The position numbers and the translations under genes are program-made. From Sulfopaludibacter sp963815475 (GTDB lineage: Bacteria > Acidobacteriota > Terriglobia > Bryobacterales > Bryobacteraceae): a stretch of DNA of 64,000 nt. Every line of letters starts with the position of its first letter. The stretch's first letter is position 1. Location of the stretch: the NCBI GenBank assembly GCA_963815475.1, contig CAWFHD010000003.1:5828001-5892000 (forward strand). The letters are read 5' to 3'. The notes under the pieces were generated by a model. It saw only the letters and a program-made list of their open reading frames with translations, searched no databases and was not told the DNA's origin. Positions 26,810 to 36,274 of this stretch are shown piece by piece.

Positions 26810-29611
26810 ATGAAACGACTGCTTGCCTTGGCCGTCTGCGCCGCCGCACTCACCCTCTTCGCGCAGAATCGCATGAATTACTCGATGGTGTCGCAGGATG
26901 GCCACGTCGCTCTCGGCCTCGCCTTGCGCAAACTCGGTGTCTCCGGCACGTTCATGCAGACCGCCGCCCACCCCGACGATGAGCACAACGCGCTCTACGC
27001 CCTCTATACCCACGGCCTCGGCCTGCGCTCCATCGACGTGCAGACCACGCGCGGCGAAGGCGGCCAGAACGAAATCGGCCCCGAGCTCTTCCACGATATC
27101 GGCGTCCTCCGCACCTCGGAACTGCTCTCCGCCCACCGTCTCGATGGCGCCGAGCAGTACTTCACCCGTGCCATCGATTTCGGCTATTCCTTCAGCCCCC
27201 AGGAAGTCATCGACAAATGGGGACGCCAGGAAATCGTCGGCGATTTCGTGCGCCTCATCCGCACCTTCCGCCCTGACGTCTTCCTCACCATGAACATCCA
27301 AGGACGCGGCGGCGACCGCGCCCATGAAGCCACCACTATTCTTGCCCGCGAAGCCTTCGAAGCCGCGGGCGATCCCGCCAAATACCCCGAGCAGATTCGC
27401 GAAGGACTGCGCCCGTGGCAGCCCCGGAAGCTGTACTTCTCCGCCGCATTCGGTGGACCCGGCGGAGGCCGTGGCGGTCCTGGCGCCCCCGGTGCTCCCG
27501 CCGCTGGCGGTGGCGGACGAGGCGGTCGTGGAGGCCGGGGCGCAACTCCGCCAGCAGACCAGCCAGCCGCAGCGCCTGCCGCGCCCCCAGCCAAGCTAGC
27601 GCGTCCCGCCACGACTACTTACGATTCGCTCCTCGGCCGCACCTACGCCGAGATCGGCTCCGACGCCCGCGCCAGCCACAAGTGCCAGGGCATGGGTGGA
27701 CCTCCTCCACTTCCGGGAATTGGCGGCGGACGCGGCGGTGGCGGCGGAGGCTCCTACCAACTCATGCAGACCAGCATCGCTTCGCAGAAGGACAAGGACG
27801 AAACTTCGCTCTTCGATGGCATCGACACCAGCCTCGCGGCTCTGGCGCAGTACGCCGGCCCGAATCCTCCCGAAGCGCTCACCAGCGGCCTTGCCAAAAT
27901 CGCCGGCTTCGCGAAACGCGCGCAGGACGCCTTCGCCGCCGGCAACGACGCCGCCACCGCAGCCCCCACCGAGAGCGGTCTTCTCGCCGTCCGCGCGCTT
28001 CGCGAACAACTCGCCTCGATGGGCCTCTCCGACTCCGCCCGCTACGAACTCGATTTCCGCCTCAAGAACAAAGAGCGCGACTACCAGGACGCCGTCCTAG
28101 CCGCCCACGGCATCACCTTCGACGCAGTGTCTGACGATGGCCTCGTGATCGGCGGACAGCCGGTCCACCTTTCGATGGTCGCAGTGAATCGCGGTGGCGC
28201 CGACGTGAATGTCACCGGTGTCACCATCGCCGGCTTCGATGCTCCCGGCGCCTGCAAGACCGGTGACGTGAAGAAGGACGCCGTCTTCACCTGCCAGGTG
28301 GACGCGCACGTTCCCGCCGACGCGCGCCTCACCACGCCTTACTTCGATGACAACTACTGGAAGCATCCCGCCAATCCGGCGATAAATACCTATGAGCCCG
28401 ACGTGCCGTTCGGCGTGGCCTTCCGCCCGTCGCCGTTCCGCGTGACGTTTGTGGTGAAGGCAGGCGACGTCGAAGTCGCGCGCGAAATTCCGATCCAGTT
28501 CCGCTATCTGAAAGACCCGTTCGTCGGCGACAAGCGCATGGAGTTGAACGTCGTGCCGGCATTCTCCGTGAAGGTCTCGCCGAGCCTGGCCGTCATTCCA
28601 GCCGCCGCCGCGGTGAGCCGTGAGATCCACGTCACCGTGACCAATGGCACCAAGGGCGCGGCGCAGGCCAACGTCGCGCTCGAATTGCCCGCGGGTTGGA
28701 AGGCCACGCCTGCCGCCGCCGCGTTGAGCTTCGGACACGAAGACGAATCGCTCTCCGCGCGCTTCCAGGTCACCGCGCCCGCCCAGGCCAGAACCGGAGA
28801 GTACACGCTGCGCGCCGTGGTCACATCGCCCGCGGCCGCCGGCCAGAAATTCACCAACGGCTACCAGGACATCGAGTATCCGCACGTGCAGCGCCGCCAG
28901 GTGATCAAGCCCGCCGAAGCCACGCTAAAAGTCGTCGACGTCAAGGTGACGTCGAGCTTGAACGTAGGCTACATCGTCGGTGTGGGCGATCAGGTGCCTG
29001 CCGCCCTTGAGCAGTTGGGAGCCAAGGTCTCCTACATCGAACAGGGCGAACTCGCTTGGGGCGATCTCTCGCGCCACGACGTCATCATCACCGGAGTGCG
29101 AGCCTACGAGCGCCGCGCCGACCTGCGCGCCTACAATCGCCGCCTGCTCGATTACGCCGAGCGCGGCGGCACCGTCATCGTGCAATACAACAAGATGGAG
29201 TTCAACCAGGCCGAGTACGGCCCCTTCCCCGCCAAGGTAAGCGGCAACCGCATCTGCGATGAGACCGTCCCTGTGAAGGTGCTCGCGCCGGCCAACCCCG
29301 TCTTTACCTTCCCCAACAAGATCGGACCCGCGGCATGGGCCAACTGGGTGCAGGAGAGAGGCCTCTACTTCCTCGGCGACAAAGACAAGAAGTACACAGA
29401 CCTCGTCGCCATGACCGACTCCTTCCCCGACAACCCCGGCGAAAAACTCGGGTCAATGGTGGAAGCTCAAGTAGGGAAGGGCCGCTGGCTCTACCTGGGC
29501 CTGGGCCTGTGGCGCCAACTCCCGGCCGGCACCGAAGGAGCCTATCAGTTATTGGCAAACCTGATCAGCCTCCCCAAGGCCCCCGGCTCATCACTGGCGT
29601 TAGCCAAGTAG
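26810..29611 (+). CDS. Secreted PIG-L/LmbE deacetylase with C-terminal NEW3/Ig-like domains
   Basis: 933 residues with a signal peptide (MKRLLALAVCAAALTLFAQ). The PIG-L domain (residues 45-215) shows the metal-binding AAHPDDEHNAL motif and RGGDRAHEATT with the downstream His. A Gly/Ala/Pro low-complexity insert follows at about residues 220-265 (GRGGPGAPGAPAAGG...). C-terminally there are NPCBM/NEW3-like beta domains (ALELPAGWKATPAAAALSF) and a last alpha/beta part with VIITGVRAYERRADLRAYN, resembling a GATase-like fold. It probably de-N-acetylates a surface or extracellular sugar; the substrate is unknown. Confidence 0.9.
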   Translation: MKRLLALAVCAAALTLFAQNRMNYSMVSQDGHVALGLALRKLGVSGTFMQTAAHPDDEHNALYALYTHGLGLRSIDVQTTRGEGGQNEIGPELFHDIGVLRTSELLSAHRLDGAEQYFTRAIDFGYSFSPQEVIDKWGRQEIVGDFVRLIRTFRPDVFLTMNIQGRGGDRAHEATTILAREAFEAAGDPAKYPEQIREGLRPWQPRKLYFSAAFGGPGGGRGGPGAPGAPAAGGGGRGGRGGRGATPPADQPAAAPAAPPAKLARPATTTYDSLLGRTYAEIGSDARASHKCQGMGGPPPLPGIGGGRGGGGGGSYQLMQTSIASQKDKDETSLFDGIDTSLAALAQYAGPNPPEALTSGLAKIAGFAKRAQDAFAAGNDAATAAPTESGLLAVRALREQLASMGLSDSARYELDFRLKNKERDYQDAVLAAHGITFDAVSDDGLVIGGQPVHLSMVAVNRGGADVNVTGVTIAGFDAPGACKTGDVKKDAVFTCQVDAHVPADARLTTPYFDDNYWKHPANPAINTYEPDVPFGVAFRPSPFRVTFVVKAGDVEVAREIPIQFRYLKDPFVGDKRMELNVVPAFSVKVSPSLAVIPAAAAVSREIHVTVTNGTKGAAQANVALELPAGWKATPAAAALSFGHEDESLSARFQVTAPAQARTGEYTLRAVVTSPAAAGQKFTNGYQDIEYPHVQRRQVIKPAEATLKVVDVKVTSSLNVGYIVGVGDQVPAALEQLGAKVSYIEQGELAWGDLSRHDVIITGVRAYERRADLRAYNRRLLDYAERGGTVIVQYNKMEFNQAEYGPFPAKVSGNRICDETVPVKVLAPANPVFTFPNKIGPAAWANWVQERGLYFLGDKDKKYTDLVAMTDSFPDNPGEKLGSMVEAQVGKGRWLYLGLGLWRQLPAGTEGAYQLLANLISLPKAPGSSLALAK

Positions 29612-29641
29612 GGCTGATTTGGCGCACACACTTTGCCTGCC

Positions 29642-29663
29642 GGCTCGACGCTCCTGTCGAGCC
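29642..29663. terminator. Strong hairpin between convergent genes
   Basis: Perfect 8-bp stem GGCTCGAC/GTCGAGCC with a 6-nt loop (GCTCCT), between the ends of the convergent PIG-L and amidohydrolase genes. There is no long U-run on either side, so it may act as a weak bidirectional terminator or be a lone palindromic repeat. Confidence 0.5.
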
Positions 29664-29682
29664 TTGTCGCTGGCAACGTGAT

Positions 29683-30906
29683 TCACCGCCCACCCGCCCG
29701 GTAAATCACCTTCCCGTCCCGCAGCGTAAACTGCACCGCCGTGAGCGCTCGCAAGTCCTGCCCCGGATCACCGCGCATCACCACCAGGTCCGCCGCCATC
29801 CCCGCCGCGATCCGTCCCAATCGTCTTCCATCGCCGAATCGCTCCGCCGGAGCCGTCGTCATGGACGCCAGAATCTGCGAAAACGTCATCCCCGCCGCGG
29901 CCATCAGGGTGTACTCTTCGCTCGGGTCGTACTCCACCGCCCCGATGTCCGTCCCAAACAGCACCGACCCACCCCTCCCGATCCAAGCCCGCAACTGCCC
30001 CAATTCCGTCTCCGTAATCTTGTCCTGTGCCGAGATCCGATCGTGCCGCGCGTAGTATTTCCAAAGCGTCAAAGTCGGAATCAGCGACACGCCATGCTCC
30101 TTCATCGCCGATAGGATCGTCTCGTCCCAAGGCCCCGATGCCGGAGTGGTGTGCGCGATGATGTCCACTCCGCCGCGCACTGCCGTCAACACATCCGCGC
30201 CCGTGTTGGGATGAACGAAAACCAGCTTCCCGGCACGATGCGCCTCCTCCACCGCAGCCTGGATCGTGCTATGCGACAGCGCCCCGCCGCGCTGCGCAGA
30301 AGCGAACAGTTTGATCGCGTCCACGCCCTGCTCCAGCAATTGGCGCGTGGCCGCCCGCGCCGTCGCCGCGTCCGAAATCTCCGGCCCGCCGAACTTCATG
30401 CTCCCCATCATCGCCAGCACCGTGTCCGACGGCATCGCATTCGGCGGCGCCATCGCCTCGCCCGTCGACCGGATCCGAGGCCCCGCCACTTCCCCTGACT
30501 CGATCCGGTCGCGCAGTCGCCGCGTATTCTTTCCTAACGACCCTGTGTCGAACACGCTCGTGAACCCGAAGCGCGTCAGCATGTCTTGTAGTTGCCGCCC
30601 CACCTCCGCGCCCGGAATCTCTCCCACGTTCGACCACTTCCGTTCGAAGAAGTGTACGTGGCTGTTCCAAAATCCTGCCGCCACCGTGAGGCCAGTGCAG
30701 TCGATCGTCTCCGTCGCTTGCGGTATCGAAACTGCCGCCCGCGTTCCCACGGCCGCAATCTTGCCGTCCCGCACCAGCACCACGCCGCCATGCACCGGCG
30801 CCGCCTCGGGACTCAAGTAAATCGTCCCGCCCGTCAAAGCTAACGTCTGACCAAAACCCGAAGCATTCATAAAGGCCAAAACCAATCCAGCGAAGCCTCG
30901 CCGCAT
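29683..30906 (-). CDS. Secreted amidohydrolase-family protein
   Basis: 407 residues with a short leader (MRRGFAGLVLAFMNASGFGQ). Amidohydrolase TIM barrel: metal ligands SHVHFFERK (near residue 82), LVFVHPN (near 230), HTTP (near 252) and GTDIG with the catalytic Asp (near 316). The typical beta-sandwich part flanks it at both ends (VHGGVVLVRDGKIAAVG and LVVMRGDPGQDLRALTAVQFTLRDGKVIYRAGGR). It belongs to the imidazolonepropionase/prolidase-like group seen in many copies in Acidobacteriota; the substrate is unknown. It is convergent with PIG-L and has a GTG-type neighbourhood with no operon partner. Confidence 0.9.
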   Translation of the reverse strand: MRRGFAGLVLAFMNASGFGQTLALTGGTIYLSPEAAPVHGGVVLVRDGKIAAVGTRAAVSIPQATETIDCTGLTVAAGFWNSHVHFFERKWSNVGEIPGAEVGRQLQDMLTRFGFTSVFDTGSLGKNTRRLRDRIESGEVAGPRIRSTGEAMAPPNAMPSDTVLAMMGSMKFGGPEISDAATARAATRQLLEQGVDAIKLFASAQRGGALSHSTIQAAVEEAHRAGKLVFVHPNTGADVLTAVRGGVDIIAHTTPASGPWDETILSAMKEHGVSLIPTLTLWKYYARHDRISAQDKITETELGQLRAWIGRGGSVLFGTDIGAVEYDPSEEYTLMAAAGMTFSQILASMTTAPAERFGDGRRLGRIAAGMAADLVVMRGDPGQDLRALTAVQFTLRDGKVIYRAGGR

Positions 30907-30978
30907 GTCACTGAGTTTATCGGATCGAAGATTCTATCCAAACAAACAACGTCGTCTGGGAAATCAGCGCTCTTTGGC

Positions 30979-31015
30979 TTGACAGATGGAACCTCTAACC
31001 ATTACCATCTGGTTA
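30979..31015 (+). promoter_or_regulatory. Promoter and palindromic operator of the ArsR gene
   Basis: TTGACA at 30979-30984, 18-nt spacer, TACCAT at 31003-31008; the ATG lies at 31015, only seven bases on, so the mRNA may be leaderless. An inverted repeat TAACCA (30996-31001) / TGGTTA (31010-31015) brackets the -10 and touches the start codon, a position suiting ArsR autorepression. Confidence 0.6.
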
Positions 31016-31530
31016 TGCAACCAGGTGGTTATCTAAACACCGCGCAACCCGGTCTTGACGCCACCTTTGCAGCGCTCGCGGACCCGACTCGCCGCGCCAT
31101 CCTGGTCCGGCTTTCATCGGGCGAAGCTTCAGTGAAAGAACTGGTCGAGCCCTTCGCCATGACCCAGGCCGCCATCTCCAAGCACTTGAAGGTTCTGGAA
31201 CGCGCTGGGCTGATTTCCCGCAATCGTGACGCGCAGCGCAGGCCGAGCCGGCTGGTGGCCAAGCCGCTGGGGGAAGCCAGCGAATGGCTGGAGCAATATC
31301 GCCGGTTCTGGGAGACTTCCTTCCGCCGCCTGGATGGTTTGCTCAGCGAGATGCAAGCCCCGGTGAAGAAAAAAGAGCACGCCGTAAAGCACGCTAATAA
31401 GGAGCATCTATGGTCTATCCCGAGACGTTCCAGGTATCGTTGCCTGGCGATCGTGAAATTCAGGTCACTCGCAGTTTCGGCGCTCCCCGCCAGTTGGTTT
31501 TCGACGCTTTCACCAACCCAGATTTGGTGA
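31015..31530 (+). CDS. ArsR-family transcriptional regulator
   Basis: From ATG 31015. A canonical ArsR winged helix: LDATFAALADPTRRAILVRL, then EASVKELVEPFAMTQAAISKHLKVLERAGLI, then wing and dimer helix to about residue 120. No CxC metal-binding pair is present; the ArsR-SRPBCC pairing is the SdpR/YgaV-like group regulating an AHSA1 partner. The frame runs on for about 40 codons into the SRPBCC gene (31410), giving 171 residues, whereas the family averages 110. The tail (after residue 130) is basic and unlike ArsR, so it may be an overrun from a small indel. Confidence 0.9.
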   Translation: MQPGGYLNTAQPGLDATFAALADPTRRAILVRLSSGEASVKELVEPFAMTQAAISKHLKVLERAGLISRNRDAQRRPSRLVAKPLGEASEWLEQYRRFWETSFRRLDGLLSEMQAPVKKKEHAVKHANKEHLWSIPRRSRYRCLAIVKFRSLAVSALPASWFSTLSPTQIW

Positions 31531-31901
31531 AGCGCTGGTTGCTCGGTCCTCCAGGCTGGACCATGCCGGTTTGCGAAATCGATCTTAAAGTTGGCGGTAG
31601 GTATCGATATGTGTGGCGCAAGCCGGGCGTCAAGGATATGGGGATCGGCGGCACGTTTCGAGAAGTCGCAGCGCTCGATCGGCTGGTTGCCACCGAGAAG
31701 TTTGACGAGTCCTGGTATCCGGGAGAGGCGTTGGTAACCACCGTTTTCTTCGACAATGGCGCGACCACCACGGTCACCATCACCATCCTTTACGAGTCGA
31801 AGGAAGCCCGCGATACCGCAAGCAGATCAGGCATGGAGCACGGAATGGGCGCAAGCTACAACCGGCTTGATGAATTGTTGACATCCCTCCCCAAAGGATG
31901 A
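31410..31901 (+). CDS. SRPBCC (AHSA1-like) domain protein
   Basis: 163 residues. START/SRPBCC fold of the AHSA1 type: PRQLVFDAFTNPDLVKRWLLGPPGWTMP, then VGGRYRYVWRKP, then FDESWYPGEALVTTVFFD and a final helix (ASYNRLDELLTSL). Such proteins bind small hydrophobic ligands and are commonly encoded next to an ArsR repressor, as here. The start at ATG 31410 has GGAG five bases upstream, and TAATAA stop codons precede it in the same frame. It overlaps the end of the ArsR frame by 121 nt. Confidence 0.9.
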   Translation: MVYPETFQVSLPGDREIQVTRSFGAPRQLVFDAFTNPDLVKRWLLGPPGWTMPVCEIDLKVGGRYRYVWRKPGVKDMGIGGTFREVAALDRLVATEKFDESWYPGEALVTTVFFDNGATTTVTITILYESKEARDTASRSGMEHGMGASYNRLDELLTSLPKG

Positions 31902-31967
31902 CCGATACAAAAAAACGGGCCGATGGCGAACACCACCGGCCCTCCTGACCTCGAACTCCTGCTCCCG

Positions 31968-34061
31968 CTAGTAAGGCATCCCCGGAAGCGGAGCGATCAC
32001 TGGAGTCAACTTCCCCCAGCCCTGCGTCTGCGCCGCCTTCATGTCCTTCACCAACTGGTCCGGCAGTTTCTCATTCAGCTTCGGACGGCCTGCCTGATTC
32101 GCCAGTTCCCAACCCACCGCCGCCACTGTCTTCGACACCGTCTGCTCTTCCTTGTAGTCGATCTTGTCCGGTGTGTCGGTCGGCTGGTGATAATCCTCGT
32201 GCAGCCCCGTCGTGAAGAACGCGATCGGCACTCCTACCTTGGCGAAATTGTAGTGGTCGCTCCGGTAGAAGATCCGTTGCCCCTGCGGTTGCGGGCCCAG
32301 GTTGTCATGTGTCTCGTCCGGCACGGTCACGTCGTAGAAGTGGTTGATGCCCAGCTTCTGGTAGCTGGCGTTGACCGTGTCAATCGTCTTCCCCAGATCG
32401 TCGCTGCTGATGTTCGGCCCGATCATCAAAATCTCGTTCGGCTTCACCAGCACGTGCGTCGCGTTCGAATCCTTCCAGTTCGCATCCTTCGTGCGCCCGA
32501 TCATGTCCATGTTCAAGTCGGCCACAATCTTCGTAATGTCCACCGGCGGGAATTCCGCGAAGTATTGCGACCCCAACAGCCCCTTCTCCTCCCCGCCATT
32601 CCACAGGAAGATGATGGAGCGTTTCGGCCGTATGCCCTTCGCTGCTCCCGTGGCGTACGCGTGCGCAATCGCCAGGAGTCCCGTCGACCCCGATCCGTCG
32701 TCGTCCGCGCCATTGTTCACATTGTGCCCGTTCGCCATCGGCGCGCTCAGGCCAATGTGATCCAGGTGCGCGCTCATCACGACGAACTCGTTCTTCATCA
32801 CCGGGTCGCTGCCTTCCAGCATCGCCACCACATTCTCGCCGTGTCCCGCCGTGCTCTTCACGCCCAGCTTCAGCGCGAACGTCTTGCGCGCGTTCAGCTC
32901 GAACGAATCCAGCTTCGCGTTCGACCCAGTCCCGTAGAACACCTGCGCGCCGCTCAGCTTCTCGCCCTGAAACAACGCATTCGTAATCTCCAGGCCGGCC
33001 GTCACCACCGGTGCGCTGGCGCATGCCGCCGTCGGACGGAACTTCACCACCTGAAAGTTCGGGCCGTTCAAGCCCGCGCCTCGTCCGCCGCCCGCCGCGG
33101 CCGGATTGCCCATCGCGCTCAACTGTTGGAAATTCGCGACGTTCACCACCGCCAGCGCGCCGTTCTTGGCCGCATACTCCGCCGGCGTCCAGTAATCCGT
33201 GCAGTTCTCGCCCAGCGGATCGGGTTCGTTGCCGCGACCGCCCCGGCCTCCGCGACCCGCCGCCTGCTGTGCCGCCAGCGCTTCCGGCAGTCCCGCCGTC
33301 ACGATGATCTTGCCCTTCACGTCGATCCCCTCGTAGGGATTCGCCTTCGTCTTGTTGATCACGTAGCCGTTGCCCGCGAACACCACGTTGCCCGAGATCT
33401 CAAACGATTCCGGAGTGGCGCCACCCCGGCCGCCGCCGCCCGCCGCGCCGAACGACCAGTCCTTGCCATATTCGAAATTCGTGGTCCGCAGTTGCGGAGC
33501 CGCGCCATCCGCGCCGCCGCGCGCTCGACCACCACCGCCGCCCTGACCCCGACCCTGCCGGCCGGCCGCCGCGCCCTGTCCGCCAGCCGCCTGACCCGCG
33601 GCATCGCCCGTAGTTGCGGGAGTTGCCTGCGCGCCGCCACCGAACCCGCCGCGGCCGCCGCCCACAGCCGGAGCCGTTAACGACGCCTTGCTCTCCTCCG
33701 GCACAACCTGCCGCGACACCATGTCGATCGGCATCAGGAACGGCTGCAGCGGCCCTGTGGTTCCGTCCGTGCTGCCCGCGGGCTTGAGCCCCCACTCGGC
33801 CAGATGGCTGGCCACGTACAGCGCCGCCGTGTCATAACCTCGCGATGGAAAGTTGCGGCCTTCCAACTGGTCGGAAGCCAGAAAATAACTGTAAACCTTC
33901 AGCTCCTCTTCACTGATGGCCTCGGCATTGCCGAAATTGGGGACCGCGGCTTTGATCGCCTTGGCCTTCGATTGCGCTCGTGCCTGATCTGTCCCGATAG
34001 TGAGCAGCAGGGCGCAGGCAATTCCGCCCGCGAGCGCGCATGTAGCTATGATTTGACGCAT
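31968..34061 (-). CDS. Secreted M28 zinc aminopeptidase with glycine-rich insert
   Basis: 697 residues with a signal peptide ending ARAQ. The catalytic M28 domain carries the family ligands: SAHLDHIG (His), NGADDDGSG (Asp bridge), NGGEEKGLLGS (Glu-Glu), DLNMDMIGR (Asp) and SDHYNF (His). A PA-like domain (VKGKIIVTAGLPE region) lies N-terminally. Between residues about 130 and 215 there is a glycine/arginine-rich low-complexity insert (GGRGGFGGGAQ and AAGRQGRGQGGGGGR). The metal ligands look complete, so it is probably an active peptidase in the periplasm or outside the cell. Confidence 0.92.
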   Translation of the reverse strand: MRQIIATCALAGGIACALLLTIGTDQARAQSKAKAIKAAVPNFGNAEAISEEELKVYSYFLASDQLEGRNFPSRGYDTAALYVASHLAEWGLKPAGSTDGTTGPLQPFLMPIDMVSRQVVPEESKASLTAPAVGGGRGGFGGGAQATPATTGDAAGQAAGGQGAAAGRQGRGQGGGGGRARGGADGAAPQLRTTNFEYGKDWSFGAAGGGGRGGATPESFEISGNVVFAGNGYVINKTKANPYEGIDVKGKIIVTAGLPEALAAQQAAGRGGRGGRGNEPDPLGENCTDYWTPAEYAAKNGALAVVNVANFQQLSAMGNPAAAGGGRGAGLNGPNFQVVKFRPTAACASAPVVTAGLEITNALFQGEKLSGAQVFYGTGSNAKLDSFELNARKTFALKLGVKSTAGHGENVVAMLEGSDPVMKNEFVVMSAHLDHIGLSAPMANGHNVNNGADDDGSGSTGLLAIAHAYATGAAKGIRPKRSIIFLWNGGEEKGLLGSQYFAEFPPVDITKIVADLNMDMIGRTKDANWKDSNATHVLVKPNEILMIGPNISSDDLGKTIDTVNASYQKLGINHFYDVTVPDETHDNLGPQPQGQRIFYRSDHYNFAKVGVPIAFFTTGLHEDYHQPTDTPDKIDYKEEQTVSKTVAAVGWELANQAGRPKLNEKLPDQLVKDMKAAQTQGWGKLTPVIAPLPGMPY

Positions 34062-34191
34062 AGAACCTCAAAGATTTGGGGGTTTCCCTAATTGTACCTT
34101 CTATGGTCGGCGTTCCGCACCGCTCGAATGTTACCCCCGCGCCCGACATCCATAACAATCTGTGATAGAGTAGCGGCGTTTCGGAGGCGGC

Positions 34192-35079
34192 ATGGCACTG
34201 GCGAGAAGCGCGCTGTTCGTGGCGTTGGCTCTAATCTCCGCGGCGTTCCTCGCCCTGTGGACGGCCGCCATTCTGCGCCGCCGTCCCGCGCGCGCTCTTC
34301 CCGGCTGGCTCGAAGCGGGAATCGGCTTTCTCACCAACCTCCTCGACACACTCGGAATCGGCTCCTTCGCCACCACCACTGCCTTCTACAAACTCTGGGG
34401 CGTAGTCAGCGACGAACAAATCCCCGGCACCCTCATGGTGGGGCACACGCCGCCGTCGCTGCTCCAGGCCTTCATCTTTATCGCCGTGGTGCAAGTCGAT
34501 TTCGTCACGCTGGCGCTGATGATCGCCTCTTCGGCGGTCGGCTCCTGGCTCGGCGCCGGAATCGTCAGCCGCCTGCCCCGGCGCCAAATCCGCGTCGCCA
34601 TGGGTACCGCCCTCCTCGCCGCCTCCATCGTCATGACTATGACGCAGCTTCACATCGTGCCCGGCAGTGGCGAAAGCCTCGGTCTCACTGGCCCTGCGCT
34701 CGCCGTCGCCATCGTCTGCAATATGATTTTCGGAGCGCTGATGACGCTAGGCATCGGGCTCTACGCCCCCTGCATGATGGTGGTGTCCCTGCTGGGAATG
34801 AATCCCCGCGCCGCCTTCCCCATCATGATGGGTTCCTGCGCCGTCCTCATGTCAGTAGGCAGCGCGCCCTTCATCCGCAGTGAGCGCTACAACCTGAAGG
34901 CCGCCCTGGGACTCACCCTCGGAGGCATCCCCGGCGTCCTGCTAGCCGCATTTGTAGTGAAGTCCCTGCCTCTCGACCGCGTCCGCTGGCTGGTCGTCTT
35001 AGTAGTGGTCTACACCGCCTCGATGATGCTCCGCTCCGCCCGCCGCGAACCCGACCTGCAGTCCGTCGGCGCCGATTGA
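34192..35079 (+). CDS. TSUP/TauE-type membrane permease
   Basis: 295 residues and about eight hydrophobic segments. TauE/SafE-like pattern: GFLTNLLDTLGIGSFATTT in the first half and a second repeat MMVVSLLGMNPRAAFPIMMGSCAVLMSVGS; both hold the G-x-x-S/T turns of this family, which exports sulfite, sulfonates or other organic anions. The substrate cannot be told. It is followed after 14 nt by an alpha/beta hydrolase gene on the same strand, probably co-transcribed. Confidence 0.85.
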   Translation: MALARSALFVALALISAAFLALWTAAILRRRPARALPGWLEAGIGFLTNLLDTLGIGSFATTTAFYKLWGVVSDEQIPGTLMVGHTPPSLLQAFIFIAVVQVDFVTLALMIASSAVGSWLGAGIVSRLPRRQIRVAMGTALLAASIVMTMTQLHIVPGSGESLGLTGPALAVAIVCNMIFGALMTLGIGLYAPCMMVVSLLGMNPRAAFPIMMGSCAVLMSVGSAPFIRSERYNLKAALGLTLGGIPGVLLAAFVVKSLPLDRVRWLVVLVVVYTASMMLRSARREPDLQSVGAD

Positions 35080-35093
35080 GGTTTGGTGCAGGA

Positions 35094-36137
35094 ATGAGAA
35101 CGACGCTCAGCGCACTGATGTTGACCGTGCTTTGCTTTGCACGCGCAGCTAAAGCGTCCCCAAGCGCCGCAACCACCCTTTCCGTATCCAGCCAGGAGGT
35201 CACGCTCGCGAGCAAAGCCCCCGGCGTGAAACTGGCGTGCACGTTGACTATGCCGGAAGATGAGGGAACGCATCCGGCCATGGTGCTGGTAACGGGCTCC
35301 GGGCCGCAGGATCGGGACGAGAACATTCTCGGGCACAAGCCATTTCTGGTGCTTGCCGATTACCTTGCCCGGCGCGGCGTAATCGTGCTGCGCTGTGACG
35401 ATCGCGGCACCGCCAAATCCACAGGCCGGTTCCTGGGCTCAACCACGGCCGACTTTTCTCTCGACGCCGAGGGCGCATTCGACTACCTGTCGAAGCGGCC
35501 CGAAGTCGCCGAAGCTGGTATCGGCGTGCACAGCGAAGGCGCTGTGATAGCTGCCATAGTGGCATCGCGACGCCGCGATGTGGCCGTCGTTGTGATGTTG
35601 GCGGGCACCGGTCTGAGCGGTGAAAAGGTCGGCTATTCGCAGGCTGCGGCCATCCAACGTGCCAGAGGAATGCCCGAGAACGAAATCGAGGCTAACCGGA
35701 AAATGCAGCAGGCAATGATCGCCCTGGCACGCGCCGGCGCGAGCGACGCCGAGATGCGACGGCAAGCTAAGGAGAAGTTCGCCGCGCTTCCAGACACCGA
35801 GCGGATTATCCTGCTGCTGAAAAACCCCTGGCACCGATGGTTCATCGACTACGATCCCGCGCCAATGCTTGCGAAAGTGAAGTGCCCAGCCCTGGTGCTG
35901 AACGGCGATCTCGACCTGCAGGTTGTGGCCGACCTAAACGTACCCGCCGTCGAAGCTGCTTTGCGCAAGGGAGGCAACCAGCACGTCACGGTCAGGCGGT
36001 TCCCGAAGCTCAACCACCTTTTCCAAACTGCCACCACCGGCCTGCCCGACGAATACCTTCACATTGAGGAAACGATTGCGCCGGTCGTATTGGAGACTAT
36101 TGCGGACTGGCTGCGCGAACCAACCCGCTTGCCCTGA
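35094..36137 (+). CDS. Secreted alpha/beta hydrolase
   Basis: 347 residues with a signal peptide (MRTTLSALMLTVLCFARAAKA). The fold shows VLVTGSGPQDRDEN (oxyanion strand), the nucleophile elbow GIGVHSEGAVIAAI with Val in place of the first Gly of GxSxG, LVLNGDLDLQV (Asp) and FPKLNHLF (His). It resembles the dienelactone-hydrolase/BAAT-like bacterial esterases; the substrate is unknown. Start ATG 35094 follows GCAGGA at a fair distance. Separated by 14 nt from the permease gene. Confidence 0.88.
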   Translation: MRTTLSALMLTVLCFARAAKASPSAATTLSVSSQEVTLASKAPGVKLACTLTMPEDEGTHPAMVLVTGSGPQDRDENILGHKPFLVLADYLARRGVIVLRCDDRGTAKSTGRFLGSTTADFSLDAEGAFDYLSKRPEVAEAGIGVHSEGAVIAAIVASRRRDVAVVVMLAGTGLSGEKVGYSQAAAIQRARGMPENEIEANRKMQQAMIALARAGASDAEMRRQAKEKFAALPDTERIILLLKNPWHRWFIDYDPAPMLAKVKCPALVLNGDLDLQVVADLNVPAVEAALRKGGNQHVTVRRFPKLNHLFQTATTGLPDEYLHIEETIAPVVLETIADWLREPTRLP

Positions 36138-36274
36138 CTCAGCGTCGCGCCGCCACTGCCCCGCCCGGCCCAGGTCGGGCACACCCTTGATCAATCAATG
36201 GCGGAAGAATTGATGGAGCTGCCAGTGCCGTCGCCAAATGGAAAACGCTTTTCATATCGATTCTCCATGCCACT

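Noticed and set aside
31923..33680. 585-codon plus-strand frame opposite the M28 peptidase
   Set aside because: Arg/His/Val-rich shadow; the minus strand has all zinc ligands.
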